Source: Ruminococcus sp. (GTDB lineage: Bacteria; Bacillota; Clostridia; Oscillospirales; Ruminococcaceae). From it: a stretch of DNA of 64,000 bases. Location: the NCBI GenBank assembly GCA_017542475.1, contig JAFXXD010000038.1:124001-188000 (forward strand). The letters are read 5' to 3'. The notes beneath the pieces are model-generated. The model made no database searches, was not told the origin of the DNA, and saw only the letters and a list, made by a program, of their open reading frames with translations. Shown piece after piece: positions 63,833-64,000 of the stretch. The position numbers and the translations under genes were made by a program. Each line of letters begins with the position of its first letter. The stretch's first letter is position 1.

Positions 63833-63861
63833 TTGACAAGTACGCAGTTTAGCAGTATAAT
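63833..63861 (+). promoter_or_regulatory. Consensus promoter of the last gene
   Basis: Perfect TTGACA (about 63833-63838) and TATAAT (63856-63861) with a 17-base spacer. Confidence 0.85.
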
Positions 63862-63927
63862 ATTACTGTATAATTATGGATTATCAGCAATTCGTGCTGA
63901 AATATTGAGCAAACGAGGGTGACAGTC

Positions 63928-64000
63928 ATGTCCAAACCTATTGAGATAGCCGTTATAACAGCAGGCATCGACGAGGAATACCAGAATGCCGTGCTCGAAG
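63928..64000 (+). CDS. Second sensor protein of the sugar-binding/GGDEF type, N-terminal part
   Basis: Only 24 residues lie in the window. They match the opening of the sensor-GGDEF protein (22702-24627): I-A-V-I-T-A-G-I-D-E-E-Y-Q against V-A-V-I-V-A-G-I-D-E-S-Y-Q. GAGGGTG lies upstream. Whether a GGDEF domain follows cannot be seen. Confidence 0.7.
   Translation, partial: MSKPIEIAVITAGIDEEYQNAVLE

Overview
The window is about 54% G+C by eye and looks like a chromosomal segment of an anaerobic, fibre-degrading Firmicute of the Ruminococcus type. Three secreted proteins carry dockerin modules, one of them a GH26 beta-mannanase with a CBM35-like module. The window also has a complete rnfCDGEAB ion-pumping complex, pta, and FMN riboswitch and PyrR regulation. 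Promoters are near-consensus sigma-A sites, usually with a 17-bp spacer, and ribosome binding sites are strong GGAGG types. No tRNA, rRNA, CRISPR array, transposase or phage gene was seen, so this is mostly core genome with several less ordinary islands. The species cannot be fixed from the sequence alone.

Layout. 1-1 kb: an ECF-type sigma factor gene and the start of its membrane partner. 1-3 kb: dockerin-bearing mannanase. 3-10.5 kb: pyrimidine operon pyrR-pyrC-pyrF-carA-carB behind a PyrR-binding attenuator. 10.5-11.5 kb: trmB and a small membrane protein. 11.6-14 kb: a three-gene sortase cassette. 14-17 kb: a large LRR/transglutaminase-like protein with dockerin-like repeats. 17-18 kb: pta. 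18-22.7 kb: riboflavin operon under an FMN riboswitch, with an unexpected lipoprotein gene inside it. 22.7-24.7 kb: a sugar-binding-protein-like/GGDEF fusion. 25-28 kb: ppa, prs, fba and a MITE-like repeat. 28-30.5 kb: three tandem zinc-ribbon/pilin-like membrane proteins. 30.5-36 kb: pcrA, pyk and two membrane proteins. 36-39 kb: glgA, a HAD phosphatase and a small protein. 39-41 kb: a predicted PASTA pseudokinase. 41-45 kb: an aminopeptidase/PLP-enzyme/GNAT operon. 45.4-47 kb: a second sigma/partner pair, paralogous to the first. 47-52 kb: purL and mtaB. 52-54.2 kb: an HPr-like protein without the catalytic histidine, a DUF378 protein, and rpsF-ssb-rpsR. 54.2-57.4 kb: a YhfC-like protease, a dockerin-bearing lysozyme-like protein and a membrane GGDEF protein. 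57.5-62.4 kb: rnfCDGEAB. 62.4-64 kb: an AT-rich GNAT gene, a guanylate-kinase-like gene and the start of a second sugar-binding-protein-like protein.

How the genes work together. Central metabolism is well represented: nucleotide synthesis (pyr, car, purL, prs, ppa), glycolysis (fba, pyk), acetate formation (pta), glycogen storage (glgA) and energy conservation (rnf). Around it lie surface and signalling systems: dockerin proteins for cell-surface complexes, a sortase cassette, two GGDEF proteins, a PASTA pseudokinase and two sigma factors. The loci I find least explained are the zinc-ribbon/pilin-like trio, the pseudokinase, the sortase triad, the His-less HPr protein and the lipoprotein embedded in the rib operon.
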